Assembly (NCBI RefSeq): GCF_910592395.1
Contig: NC_088320.1
Coordinates: 15,002,501-15,066,500 of the forward strand
Origin: Lineus longissimus
Taxonomy: Eukaryota > Nemertea > Pilidiophora > Heteronemertea > Lineidae
Reading direction: 5' to 3'
DNA length: 64,000 nt
Shown: piece after piece, positions 45,896 through 55,481 of the stretch
Layout of the letters: the number at the start of each line of letters is the position of its first letter
Position numbering within the stretch: position 1 is the stretch's first letter
Made by a program: the position numbers and the translations under genes
The notes under the pieces: model-generated
Database searches by the model: none
What the model was told of the DNA's origin: nothing
Seen by the model: the letters and a program-made list of their open reading frames with translations, nothing else

Positions 45896-47152
45896 CTAAA
45901 ACTGTTGATTATGGCACCGACCAGCATATTACATATACTCTACACCCCGAAAAAAAACCCACTAAAGTTCCTTAACACTAATTTTCTAAAAAATCTAAAT
46001 AATAAAGGGTTAAAATCAACTACTCACGCAAAACCGTTAATCCCAAGAGTCACTCCAAATGATATTCAACATTTCTAACATTTCCACGTTACCCGGACAT
46101 CAAAATAAATCGAAAAATCAAAAAAAAAACACCCTGCCTCACATCAGATATTTCACTAAAAGTCCTGCTCCGATCACACCAGCCACACTGTTAAACAGCT
46201 AATACATATTATATACCAAATCAAAAGATCAAAACCGCAGCTCTTATGCTGCCCATAGTCATTAATCATCCTACGCGATCACTCTGACTGATGAAATATT
46301 TATACAGTGGGAATCCCAACGGGAACTCCAACGTGAGTTGGCACTCCATTCAATGAATCACTTAGTGCGCAGATGAATTGAAAAACATTTTTGATGCGTC
46401 GATCCTGCGCGAGAAATTTTCTGAAAATTATTTTCGCGTTGAATCGGAAGTAGGAATAATTGATCGGTTCATTAACAACCTAGCAACCAATTGAAGTAAT
46501 GTAACTAGGGAAAAGGTTGTATGTACCGGAAGTGAAGTCTGGAGGGCCCATCATGAGTAATAACAGTTTAACACAACCAATCCTTTAATTCTTGTACACG
46601 TGATCTCTGAAAGGTATGACTGATTAATTTAATGCAATTCATGTAACATGAAATAACTTTGTTATTTTTAGACCGATATTATCAAGTGAGGTATCGCTTG
46701 AAAGGGAATTACGAGATCTATAACCTCCTTTCATCAACATTAGTGTTAGTTTATTCCATGAGTAGTATAGATGGGGTTTTATTCAATGTTTTGTATACAG
46801 CTGAAACCACTGATCCCTTCGAAACTACTGTCTGCTTTTTAATTGCAGAAAATCTTTGTCTGCATAAAAATATTCCAGCAATGAATGTAAAAGGTATAGT
46901 TATCCACCAATAATTAAATTTAGACTCAGATTTATCTGAGCATCGCTCTACTTCGTAGGCTACATCTCCCAGGGTTATACCGTCAGAAGTTGGTGGTAAT
47001 TCTTTGTATTGATAATTTTTCCGTTAATACAATCCCTCTTTTTTTTTCTTTAGCTCACTGGAACGCTTTCCTATTCCTGAGACCAAGCAATTTGCTTAGG
47101 TGATCTTTGTTTTTTAGGAACTGAAGTATATTGTGAAGCGGGTAGATTAGAT
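45896..47152. other. AT-rich 3' part of the Polinton-type element, no assigned gene
   Basis: An 84-codon plus-strand frame at 46659-46913 (with LLSSTLVLVYSMSSIDGV and IAENLCLHKNIPAMNVKG) reads like protein and may be a relic gene opposite in direction to the others. I cannot assign it. The rest is non-coding AT-rich DNA. Confidence 0.45.
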
Positions 47153-47485
47153 TCAGAGGCTGTTACATCTTTCCCTTTGAAGTTGTTCGCAGTTTCCTGA
47201 TGTCCACTCTGCATTTATTTCCCGAAAATGTAATGCATCTATTGGAGCTGACGCTCCCGTTGACGTTTTATGTGAAACGTCACTTAGTATACTACAATTG
47301 CTGAGAGTGAGTAAACTAGTTGTGGCCACGGCCATAAGACCTCCCATCTTCAAACTGAGAAAACCAGTCCACCTATCCAACTCATTCATCACGATGTAAT
47401 CATTTATAAGATCCTCGTACAGATTATCTCTGTCACAATTCGGTAAAATCCACCCAGCTAAGGAGGAATAAGCTTTGATGGCCAT
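47153..47485 (-). CDS. 110-aa ORF of the Polinton-type element, unknown
   Basis: Follows the packaging ATPase by about 380 nt on the same strand. Contains a hydrophobic centre (GGLMAVATTSLLTL) and the motif LDRWTGFLSLK. Its C-terminal end looks truncated or shifted. Function unknown; presumably belongs to the element. Confidence 0.45.
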   Translation of the reverse strand: MAIKAYSSLAGWILPNCDRDNLYEDLINDYIVMNELDRWTGFLSLKMGGLMAVATTSLLTLSNCSILSDVSHKTSTGASAPIDALHFREINAEWTSGNCEQLQRERCNSL

Positions 47486-47867
47486 TTTGCTAAATAAAAT
47501 GTGTCACTAACTCTGGAGGATAAGCTGCTCTGATAAATGCTGTGATATTTCAAAATTTCTTTTTCTGACATATAATCAAGGTCATTAATTGCTTCCCAGT
47601 GAATTATTTTGTCTTTCCAGTGGCAACTAAAACATCTAGATCCCCCTTTGCGCGTGTACCTTGTTCAGACAAGACTTGACTAGGGGTGACTTGGTTTTGA
47701 CTGGGGGTGACTGGGTTATGATTTTTATTCATCTTTAGTTGATAGTTAGTCTATCTGCTAGTCTGACTGCTAGTTGACATCGAAGAATGATGTGCACTAA
47801 GTGGCGCTCCGCGCAAAGCAGGTATTGAGGACAACTATCAAATCTTCATTGGAGTATATTTCTCTGC

Positions 47868-48497
47868 TCATTTAAGAACTAACAATTCTCTTGGAAATTC
47901 AAAATGTAAAATCAGTTTTGATGACCTATTTTTTCTTAAGAGATCTAAAATTTCATCCCTTTGACTTTTTGGAATTATATCGTTTTCCTGTAATACTACC
48001 TTCATTGACTCTTCATCTTTGTTAAAAAACAGTATCAACATACGAATGTTTTCCCTAAAATCCTTCACAATAGAGTTGTATTTTTGAACCAAAACCCAAG
48101 TAGTTATTCCATAATGTCTTCCCGAGAATGCCAAGTTACAAAGCTCGCTTGATTTTCTCTTACTGTCATGCAAATTGACACAGTCATCAACAATGAAAAG
48201 TGTGTTTGAACCTTTGTAAACGTCCATGGCAGCAAGTAATGATTTATTCAGATTATTCTTAACAATATTGGGATCAATAATGATGATATTTTTATCTTTG
48301 AAAATCCACTCTCGGTTGTATGTTTCATTGTGTTCAAAGGTTGGACAAAACAGAATGATGTTTTCAAAATTTGCTTTGTAGTAAATCCCCAACAAATCTA
48401 AGACGAAGTGAGTTTTTCCACAATTTGTGCAGCCAGAAATAATGGCATTAAAAGGTTTGTAAATAAACAATGAAGAGCTAGTAGTAGATAATGTCAT
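47868..48497 (-). CDS. genome-packaging ATPase (FtsK/A32-type) of the Polinton-type element
   Basis: Intact 209-codon frame. Walker A is visible as SGCTNCGKTHF at residues ~20-30, Walker B as TLFIVDDC at ~98-105, and an ALVQK-like sensor region (WVLVQKYN) follows. This is the layout of the small A32-like packaging ATPases that pump DNA into capsids of Polintons, virophages and adintoviruses, and the length is normal for the family. The gene starts 13 nt after the stop of the preceding membrane-protein gene, so the cluster is compact. The intact frame amid damaged neighbours suggests the insertion is not very old. Confidence 0.88.
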   Translation of the reverse strand: MTLSTTSSSLFIYKPFNAIISGCTNCGKTHFVLDLLGIYYKANFENIILFCPTFEHNETYNREWIFKDKNIIIIDPNIVKNNLNKSLLAAMDVYKGSNTLFIVDDCVNLHDSKRKSSELCNLAFSGRHYGITTWVLVQKYNSIVKDFRENIRMLILFFNKDEESMKVVLQENDIIPKSQRDEILDLLRKNRSSKLILHFEFPRELLVLK

Positions 48498-48510
48498 TTA
48501 TCAAAGGGAT

Positions 48511-48747
48511 TTATTTCATTGGGTTCCGAGGTATGAGACCATTATCGTATAGATATTCTGCAGATAAATTACCAAGAGTAACTACCAGACCAAGTTTTAG
48601 AAACTCATTGATATCGCCCTGGCTGGGGTCTCCAATTTTCATTTTTAAAAATCTTCTCATCAAAATGCTGTAACCTACCGTAATTCCCGATAAAACAAAA
48701 CTTCTGTAAAGTGTGTTCACAATATCTTTCTTGTCAATTGTCTCCAT
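48511..48747 (-). CDS. 78-aa membrane protein of the element
   Basis: Two moderately hydrophobic stretches (FVLSGITVGYSILM and LKLGLVVTLGNLSAEYLY) suggest one or two membrane segments. Lies between the 90-aa gene (32 nt) and the ATPase (13 nt), same strand. No known family; by position it is likely a virion membrane or assembly protein. Confidence 0.6.
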   Translation of the reverse strand: METIDKKDIVNTLYRSFVLSGITVGYSILMRRFLKMKIGDPSQGDINEFLKLGLVVTLGNLSAEYLYDNGLIPRNPMK

Positions 48748-48779
48748 TTACAAACCACAAAATTAAGGTAATGTTTCAC

Positions 48780-49052
48780 CTAATTTATTACGCTCACGAT
48801 CTGAGAATTTTGAACATTTAACTGCGCGTCTGAAACAATAAATATGTGCATTTTGTACGGGCCTTCAGTCCCATCTTTTGTGATAGCCAACTGAATTCCA
48901 TATTTCGTGTTTTGCAAAGCTATTCCACATCCATGTAGATTATTGTCCTCAGTGGTTCTCAGATCAAGCCACAACCCAAAATAGTTCTCATCACCGTAAT
49001 ACTTTTCAAGAGTTAAATTACAGTCGTGTGTTTTCTTAATATCTTCGGACAT
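48780..49052 (-). CDS. 90-aa small beta-rich protein of the element
   Basis: Intact frame with LWLDLRTTEDNNLHG, followed by beta-strand-like segments and a hydrophilic C-terminus. Probably a small structural protein (single jelly roll or cement protein), inferred from its position between the capsid-like gene and the membrane protein. No catalytic motif. Confidence 0.6.
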   Translation of the reverse strand: MSEDIKKTHDCNLTLEKYYGDENYFGLWLDLRTTEDNNLHGCGIALQNTKYGIQLAITKDGTEGPYKMHIFIVSDAQLNVQNSQIVSVIN

Positions 49053-49144
49053 GAAATGTTTTTTTTGCTACTTCCCATTGATCTTACAATCTCTCCTTCA
49101 TGGTATATTTTATTAGCCATTCCCTCGATCATAACTTTCAAATT

Positions 49145-50023
49145 TTAAATTCCCGGATTTTCGAATTTTTCACTGTCTCTTTCGCCGTCGTTATGTGAGG
49201 TTAAAAATAGTAACAAAATTCCTTTGATGGATCTTTTTGGAAAATTGATATTTTCATAAATTATTGTTTCATTTGTTACCACGTTTATTATCTTAAAATG
49301 ATCGATCCAATCGTAAAATACCGAAAATCCAGAATTATAATTAGTATGTAATTGCCCCGCAACTCTTCCATCTGTAACAGTGTCATATTCCAAACATATA
49401 TTTTTCAATTGATAATTCATATTCGCAGTTGTGGTTGTGAAAATAACATCCTCTTTTGGTGCCAAGGTCATGCTAAATATAACGTCTTCCTGAATCGGAA
49501 ATTTGTAAAACAGAGCGTGGGTTGAGAGCAAATCAAAGTCAATTGGGATTTTGTACTTATTTTCAAAAACGTCTTTCAAAGGCTTCTCGCTGGTTTCCCC
49601 GGTGATGTCAACCAAAGATACCCTGGATCTAAGCTGTCTGAGGTTACTGCTTTGGATTCCCTGAAAAACTCTATTTTCTCTCTCCTCATTGGACAACCAG
49701 AAGTCTTTGTTGGTGGCATACAAATTATAGTTATCGATTTTAAGAAGGTTTTCGGTCCCCCACTTAACAGTCAGTTTTGAAATAAGATTCATCCCCAAAT
49801 TATTTACTACAGAACTTTTGCTGTTTCCCGAGATAACAACATCCGCCGACAGATAAACACTACCAGGTACAAAGAAGGTATTAGTATTTAACTTCGGAAT
49901 CCTCACATATAGAGTTTCCTTTTTTTGTGCCGACGATTGTGAGTGATAACGTGATGGTGACGTTCAGCTTTCAAACCTAGTGGAACTCGATTGCTTCTTT
50001 GGGGGTTTAACACTTTTCCAGTA
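49145..50023 (-). pseudogene. major-capsid-like protein of the Polinton-type element, near-intact with 5' damage
   Basis: The main frame, 253 codons from ATG at 49906, is intact and beta-rich: a VPGSVYLSADVVI entry strand, a conserved-looking LTVKWGTENLLKIDNYNLY block, a WLSNEERENRVFQGI block and a late IKGILLLFLTS strand. The same frame continues 5' of this ATG but meets a stop near 49965. A second frame with a plausible start at ~50023 covers the first residues, so at least one frameshift or stop separates the native N-terminus. I assign it as capsid from gene order and texture. It differs clearly from the F54H12.2-type capsid at 6.4 kb, so the two elements belong to different lineages. Confidence 0.68.
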
Positions 50024-50032
50024 GCCATTTAT

Positions 50033-50422
50033 TTAGTAAGATTTGTTCTTCCCCCTAAACGTTTTTACTCCTTTGATTAAACCATAGATTATTGAACTAA
50101 CAACAATCATCAATAGGATAATAACATTTTCAGCCAGAAACCCAACAACTGCTCCAACTGATTTCAGAATGAATGACACGATCGAACCTATTATTCCTGG
50201 CAGAGCTGCAGCCGATTTCTTCGCCAATGCTTTTAACCAATTAGCAAATTTCTTTAATCCACTTTTTACCCGATCTGGTATATCTGGTTTTGGGGGAGTT
50301 GGTCTGGGAGGGAGAGGATTTGGTCCAGGAGGTTTTCTCAAGGAATTACTGATAGAAAGACCTAAGGTTGTGAAAAACATTATTATCGCAGTTACAACTG
50401 CTTCAATAGTTAAGCCTTCCAA
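50033..50422 (-). CDS. 129-aa two-membrane-segment, Pro-rich protein of the element
   Basis: N-terminal hydrophobic helix (AVVTAIIMFFTTLGLSI), then a Pro-rich linker (GPNPLPPRPTPPKPDIP), an amphipathic Lys/Ala helix, a Gly-rich helix, and a strong membrane segment (VIILLMIVVSSIIYGLI) with a basic tail. The design resembles membrane-active minor virion proteins of adenovirus-like elements, which help the particle breach membranes; that role is inference. Intact frame. Confidence 0.65.
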   Translation of the reverse strand: MEGLTIEAVVTAIIMFFTTLGLSISNSLRKPPGPNPLPPRPTPPKPDIPDRVKSGLKKFANWLKALAKKSAAALPGIIGSIVSFILKSVGAVVGFLAENVIILLMIVVSSIIYGLIKGVKTFRGKNKSY

Positions 50423-50619
50423 TTAATTTGAGTGATTAAGTAATTTTAATCTATCTTTCAGAGGTATTTTTGAGTCTGGTTTTTTAACGTAGTCTCTCCA
50501 AATTCTCTTCCATCTTTCATTTTGTGATTCAGATTCATCATTAAGATATTTCTTAGTAATAAGCCTGGATCTCGTTTCAGCCATCTTTTTCTCATTCAAC
50601 CTTATTGTCCTAATTTCTC

Positions 50620-50988
50620 TTAAACAAGATCTATAAACCCAATTTCTCTTAATTCTGCATCATTTGCATCAATTATACTATCAATCTTGTTATTGGGTCT
50701 ACCTGGCGCTCCAGCGGGAGTTGGCACTCCAGAAGTATAAATTTCTGATGTGGATGGTTCAGCTGGTGGTGGAGCGTCAGCTCCCGATGGTACATTAGTA
50801 ACCCTCTTCCTAAAATCATCCCTAGTTGGAACCTTTCCATCAGGTGTTTGGAGAATAGAACTAACATAATCAGCTACTGCTTTCCCTTTTTTTCTCACTG
50901 TAATAGGCTTATAGAATTTCCCATTTGTGTCAGTAATAACATAGTACTTATCTTTAAATTTTACTGACAACACCCCATTGGTTTCTTT
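50620..50988 (-). pseudogene. C-terminal part of a split structural-type gene of the element
   Basis: About 122 codons with no proper ATG. A beta-like N-terminal part (VKFKDKYYVITDTNGKFYKP) is followed by a Pro/Ala/Ser-rich segment and an acidic end. The upstream part appears to be the 51420-51722 frame: 74 bp near its 3' end are repeated next to this piece, and a 350-bp foreign segment separates them. Function unknown. Confidence 0.5.
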
Positions 50989-51023
50989 CAACTCAGGTGC
51001 AAGTTAACGTCTGCCTGTTTCTG

Positions 51024-51521
51024 TATCTTTCCATTTCTTTTTTAACTAAGGATTTTTTTAATTTGTCCTCAATTCCGTCTAACATTAACTGCTTAGCGTC
51101 TGTGGATGTTCAGGTTTTTCCTCCCAACGTGAGAAATTTTGGGAACAAATTGAAAATGAATGCCCAGTTGAACTCAGCACAGCACTGTGGAACATGTGCG
51201 ATGATGAACTCACAGAAACATTGCTCGGGAAACAACTTTCCGCTTTTGATTATGAAGAAAATGTAGCACTTCTTCGGATCACAGCACAGTGCTGGAATGT
51301 TTAGGCTAATTATCTAAAATGTTTTCCGTGCCTAAGACTACATATTTTTGACAACAGCTAGAAGTATGTAAATAGTGTACATTAGTTGTTATATGTTGCT
51401 TTGAATTTTTTGTAATCTTCTATCTAGGAGGAATAAACAGATATATATATCTTTCCATTTCTTTTTTAACTAATGATTTTTTTAATTTGTCCTCAATTCC
51501 GTCTAACATTAACTGCTTAGC
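51024..51521. repeat. 74-bp direct repeat flanking a 350-bp foreign segment
   Basis: TATCTTTCCATTTCTTTTTT ... GCTTAGC occurs at 51024-51097 and at 51448-51521 with one mismatch. The sequence between (51098-51447) does not belong to the minus-strand gene and carries a plus-strand coding-like piece. Confidence 0.9.
51113..51437 (+). pseudogene. captured terminal exon with stop, 3' UTR and AATAAA
   Basis: On the plus strand, an acceptor-like GTTCAG (to 51113) leads into about 63 codons with clear protein texture (REKFWEQIENECPVELSTAL, then LLGKQLSAFDYEENVALL), a TAG at 51302-51304, an AT-rich trailer and AATAAA at 51432-51437. Opposite to every other gene of the element and inside one of them. 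It looks like the last exon of an unrelated gene, host or viral, brought in with its polyadenylation site. Source not recognised. Confidence 0.55.
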
Positions 51522-51722
51522 TTCTAAGCTTATAATATGAATTTCGGGAGTAGAAAATGAGGTTTCTGCAGTTAAATTACTTTCTTGTCGAACACCGTTG
51601 TTGTATTGATCATTTGTATCATCTGGATCAACTATCTGATCAACAATTTTTTTTGAATTCTTCAAATGGAAAAGTTTTAGGACCACTAATATCATCCATT
51701 GGGATATATTCTCATCCGCCAT
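51420..51722 (-). pseudogene. N-terminal part of the split gene of the element
   Basis: 100 codons: an acidic, Asn/Asp-rich middle and a helical C-terminal segment rich in Lys (EDKLKKSLVKKEMERY) encoded by the 74-bp repeat. It runs out in the foreign insert. Function unknown; probably a scaffold or core-associated protein by composition. Confidence 0.5.
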
Positions 51723-51862
51723 CAGCCATTTAGATTAGTTAAAATACCAAATTAAACTGACAACTCCACCGGCTGCAGCGGCTAAAACAAATTTAATGTT
51801 TTCATGATCGGTGGCGCTCCAGCTAGAATCATCTACAAAACTATCTTTTTTTATTTCCCCAC

Positions 51863-52072
51863 TTAATGTTTTTTCCCGCGTAAGTGGTGCTGATTGTTCC
51901 TCAGGGACTTTTTATCCGCCGTGCTTCGCAACACTCCGTGCGCTTTCAATTTGTAAGTCTTTACGGGTGGGCCTTTCATTAAAGGAGGTGCAGTATTCTT
52001 TTTGTGGTTGATATCATTTTTCCCAATACTCATTTTTGGAGGTGCTATCAAAATATTATTGTTGTAATTCAT
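51863..52072 (-). CDS. 69-aa basic protein of the element
   Basis: Very Lys/Asn/His-rich with Pro pairs (IAPPKMSIGK, APPLMKGPPVK). Begins 8 nt after the stop of the preceding gene. Small basic proteins of this kind can coat DNA in virions; here that is only inference. Confidence 0.5.
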   Translation of the reverse strand: MNYNNNILIAPPKMSIGKNDINHKKNTAPPLMKGPPVKTYKLKAHGVLRSTADKKSLRNNQHHLRGKKH

Positions 52073-52080
52073 TATGTTCC

Positions 52081-53040
52081 CTATTTTAAGACCATGTTGG
52101 ATCCAATGATGTATAAACCCGGGGCGATGACATAATCCAATATGGTGTGGGTTTCGGCAATTGATTTTTGATACCTTTGAATTGAGGTAGGAATGTCGGC
52201 GTATTTGTTGATTGAGTCTTTTAAAAGTTTGGTAAATTCTTTCTGGGCATCAAATTCAGTTGCTGTTGCCTCTGTAATCGGAGTTCTGGTGAGTGCTTGG
52301 GCCCCTAGTATGCAGTAAACATATGTTCGGACAGAATCGTTCAGTCTCTCTATACCAGGGTTTGAAAAACTTGATGACTTAAACATCATGAATTGTTGAT
52401 ACGTTTGACAGTGGTTCTGTTTGATAACATCAAAAACATTTTTATGTTGATTAACATGCCACTTGATGAAAGTATATGGATATTTGAAGGTAGCCATTCC
52501 AGTATCCCAATCTGCAGTAAACATCGGAGGCATTTTATTTTCGTGAACCTGCATCAGGAAAAAAATTATTTTTGAGTCATTAATGTAGTAACCTGGATCT
52601 GTGATGTTGGAATTATAGTCTGGAGCACTCCAGGAAGTCCATCCATCAAAAACCGAAAAATCATACTCGAATTTTAAACCAAACTTGCTCAGCAACTCTC
52701 CTAGCTTTCCCCGGTTAATACCATTATTTGTTTCGTTAAAATGTATTTCTCCCGGGCTGGGGATCTGCAAGTTTTTCATAATTTTACAAATCTGGTAATA
52801 TTATGTGTGGAATCTATCAAACGATCTGATCATTGGAATTTTGTGGTTCAAGTGATGGTTGATCAAAACCCCACAGCCGGTTGTTGCAAACCACACTACC
52901 ATGTTAAATTGATTCTGGTAAAACGACAGTGGGTTTTTTTCCAATCGTAAACAATCTGATCTATTTTTCAAACGCAAAAATCCCAGAGTTATATTACTTT
53001 CTTTTATTTTGAAAAAGGCGTCATCACTAATTGCCAACAT
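52081..53040 (-). pseudogene. 320-codon structural-type gene of the element with one in-frame stop
   Basis: A single frame from ATG at 53040 to the stop at 52081, interrupted only by TAA at 52798-52803. The first part contains VVWFATTGCGVLINHHLN; the second has SKFGLKFEYDFSVFDGW, YVYCILGAQALTRTPITEA and a helical C-terminus. Length, tight junctions and position beside the capsid genes suggest a conserved structural or assembly protein, but I cannot name it with certainty. The single stop could be recent decay. Confidence 0.6.
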
Positions 53041-53110
53041 TCCTATTTTTTCATGTTTTCCTATTTTTTAAGTATGTTTTTTTTTTTCTCCCAACTTAGA
53101 GCCGATGAGA

Positions 53111-53634
53111 TCATGGCGCTTCGCGGTAAATGTGGAAGTATTCGAACGGTCTAAAATTAATTGGCCTGTCGCCCCATATGTACTCATCGGGTTTTCCTAA
53201 CAACTCAATAAATTCCCCCTTGCGAACAATAAACCCCAAAAGATCTTTCACTTTCTCTGTAATGATAAGACAATACTGCAGTTTATTTTTTCTACAACTG
53301 ATACCAAGTTTGCCGGTTGTTTCCTGGAGTTTAAAATATAACGCAATTTTCTTATGGCCATCTATTTCCATTTGATTTCTGAAACCCTCAATGAAAGATT
53401 TTATTGAGTAAAGTCCATCTGGAAGTATAACATAGTGACTGCCTTTACCCTTTTTGATTATGAAGGCGTTGTTTCCTAGTTTCTAGAAATGTTGTAAAAA
53501 GTACAGGGAAGTCCGGCGAAGATAATATTCATACCACCAACTTTAGACAATTTTCATCCAACTGAATTATAAGATCATTACCATTTTGACCACCTAACCA
53601 CTTGGACTCAATCTTAACTATTTTTTCAAGCATT
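53111..53634 (-). pseudogene. probable minor capsid (penton-like) protein of the element, 5' part broken
   Basis: From about 53485 down to 53111 one frame is open (~125 codons). It has HYVILPDGLYSIKSFIEGF, then YCLIITEKVKDLLGF and FRPFEYFHIY: the alternating strands, short loading helix and 'LLGF' turn that I associate with single-jelly-roll minor capsid proteins of Polinton-like elements. A start at 53634 in another frame encodes a matching first strand (IIQLDENCLKL), so a frameshift and stop separate the two parts. Assignment is by texture and position. Confidence 0.5.
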
Positions 53635-53639
53635 TATTA

Positions 53640-54080
53640 AAGTAAATTTTAAGATTTTTAATATTCAGGATTTTAATTTTTTTAATTTTAAAGATTTTTA
53701 TTCTATTTTATTTTTCGGGATTCTAATTTTTTTAGTTTTTAAAATTTTTATTTTATTTTATTTTTCGGAATTTTAATTTTTCAATTTTTAAGATTTTGAT
53801 TTGATTTTTTTTTTCGGGATTTAATTTTTCTAATTTTTAATATTTTAATTTTATTCTATTTTTTGGGATTTTAATTTTTAAATTTTTAAGATTTTTATTT
53901 TATATTATTTTTCGGAATATTATTTTTTAATTTTTAAGATTTTTTGTTTGTTTTATTTTTCGGGATTTTTATTTTTTATTTTTTAAGATTTTTAGTTTAT
54001 TTATTTTTCGGAATTTCATTTTTTTAATTTTTAAGATTTTTATTTTATTTTATTTTTCGGGATTTTTTAACTTTATTTTT
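53640..54080. repeat. AT-rich degenerate tandem repeats inside the right end of the element
   Basis: About eight units of 50-60 bp with the core TTTTTCGGGATTTTAATTTT, then TTTAAGATTTTTATTTTA. Located between the first gene and the right inverted repeat; the left end lacks them. Confidence 0.85.
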
Positions 54081-54088
54081 CATTCCAG

Positions 54089-54225
54089 AAGTTGGAAATG
54101 GGGGGCGGAGAGCTTGGAAATCATGAAAATTTAAAATTTTGAATTTGGAGCAGCCGATTTTGTCGTTTTTCACTCGCTAGGGGGGGGGTTAAAATGGGGG
54201 TGGAACCCTGCATATTACATATACT
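54089..54225 (-). repeat. right terminal inverted repeat of the Polinton-type element
   Basis: Complement of 45759-45895; ends CATATACT directly before GTGTTT (54226-54231). Confidence 0.9.
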
Positions 54226-54300
54226 GTGTTTATACAGTCGTGTATTCTCATCTGATCGATAAAATAGGGCTGGTTCCATCACACAGATCATCAGCTAACA

Positions 54301-55121
54301 GCACTTGTCAAATGTATCCTGCCTTGTCCCGTGTAATTCAATAAATTCTTTGTTGATCGTAATATAATATTTTGGCACCTGGGCCCAGTTGTTCAAACCA
54401 GTTTTGTGACTAAATACTCTCCCAAACGATGAAAATTCCTACAAAAAAATATTCCCACGGTCCAAGCCAAACGGGCTGCAAGGGTTAATAAACAACCTTG
54501 TACCCAGGATCAAAAATGAAAATTGCAGGTGTAATGTATCAAGAAATGTTTAACTTTTTCCTAGGAACAAGGTTTCTATAAACCCTCTCATACCATTTGG
54601 CTATAAATGGATATACCTTCTTTCTCTTAAGATTAACCCCCTCTGTGTGGAATCGTTGCCTATCAATTGTACTTTAGAAGTACTTTCCTTTTCCACATCT
54701 TTGTTGGAGCATAGAAGCAAATGGAGGGCCTGGTTCTAAAGAGGAGGATGCTGCGTCACTCAATACAGCATTTCTTGACAGACAGTACAGTAGAGACCAA
54801 CAGCCAAGTTTGAGATACATGCAAACACACAGCTGCTGATAAAGACTTTATATTCCATCTAATTCTAACTCTAATTTTATTGTAAAACAACATAGTTATA
54901 TATAAAGTACATACAACAAGGTGCCACATATCCAGGTATAGTCAGACACCAGTCAATTAGACAACGGTAATTTAGACAAAGTTAATTAAACAACGGTAAT
55001 CTAGGCAATGGTCATTTTAGGCCATGGTAAATTAGACAACAGTAATCCAGGCAATGGTCATTTTTGATAATGGTAAATTAGATACCGGTCAAGCAAGGAC
55101 GGATTTTCACAACAAAAACGT
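54301..55121. repeat. intergenic DNA with short degenerate repeats at 54950-55090
   Basis: Motifs GGTAATTTAGACAA / GGTAAATTAGACAA / GGCAATGGTCATTTT alternate six to eight times. No coding signal. Between the Polinton-type element and the zinc-finger pseudogene. Confidence 0.6.
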
Positions 55122-55331
55122 TCATTTCCCAATAAGATGAGTTTTCTCATGTTTAGTGAGATCAGTCTTCCTCATAAACTCTTTCTTACAGTCTTGACAC
55201 TGAAATGGTCTTTCACCGCTGTGAATAATTTTATGACTTGCAAGAGAGCTCTTGTAGGACAACCCTTTCCCACAATCTTTACACCTGTACGGTCTTACGC
55301 CAGTGTGGGAGAATTCATGAACAGTAAGCTA

Positions 55332-55481
<150 letters not shown>

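Larger units (their letters stand above)
45759..54225 (-). mobile_element. compact Polinton-type endogenous viral element, 8467 bp
   Basis: Ends are AGTATATGTAATATGCAGG and its complement, as 137-bp terminal inverted repeats (45759-45895, 54089-54225). A perfect 6-bp duplication GTGTTT flanks them (45753-45758, 54226-54231). AG-starting termini and a 6-bp target site are Polinton/Maverick hallmarks. Coding is almost wholly on the minus strand between 53.6 and 47.1 kb: probable minor capsid protein, a conserved-looking 330-codon gene with one stop, small basic and membrane proteins, capsid-like protein, and a packaging ATPase. No protein-primed polymerase B, retroviral-type integrase or cysteine protease is seen, though typical Polintons of 13-25 kb have them. 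It is either a non-autonomous derivative mobilised in trans or a distinct small virus lineage. Confidence 0.88.

Noticed and set aside
47868-48497. Cellular P-loop NTPase as an alternative for the ATPase
   Set aside because: Small size, CTNCGKT Walker A, adjoining capsid-type genes and location inside Polinton-type ends favour the viral packaging enzyme.
50169-50426. Plus-strand frame with Gly-rich peptide
   Set aside because: Antisense of the Pro-rich membrane protein gene of the Polinton-type element.
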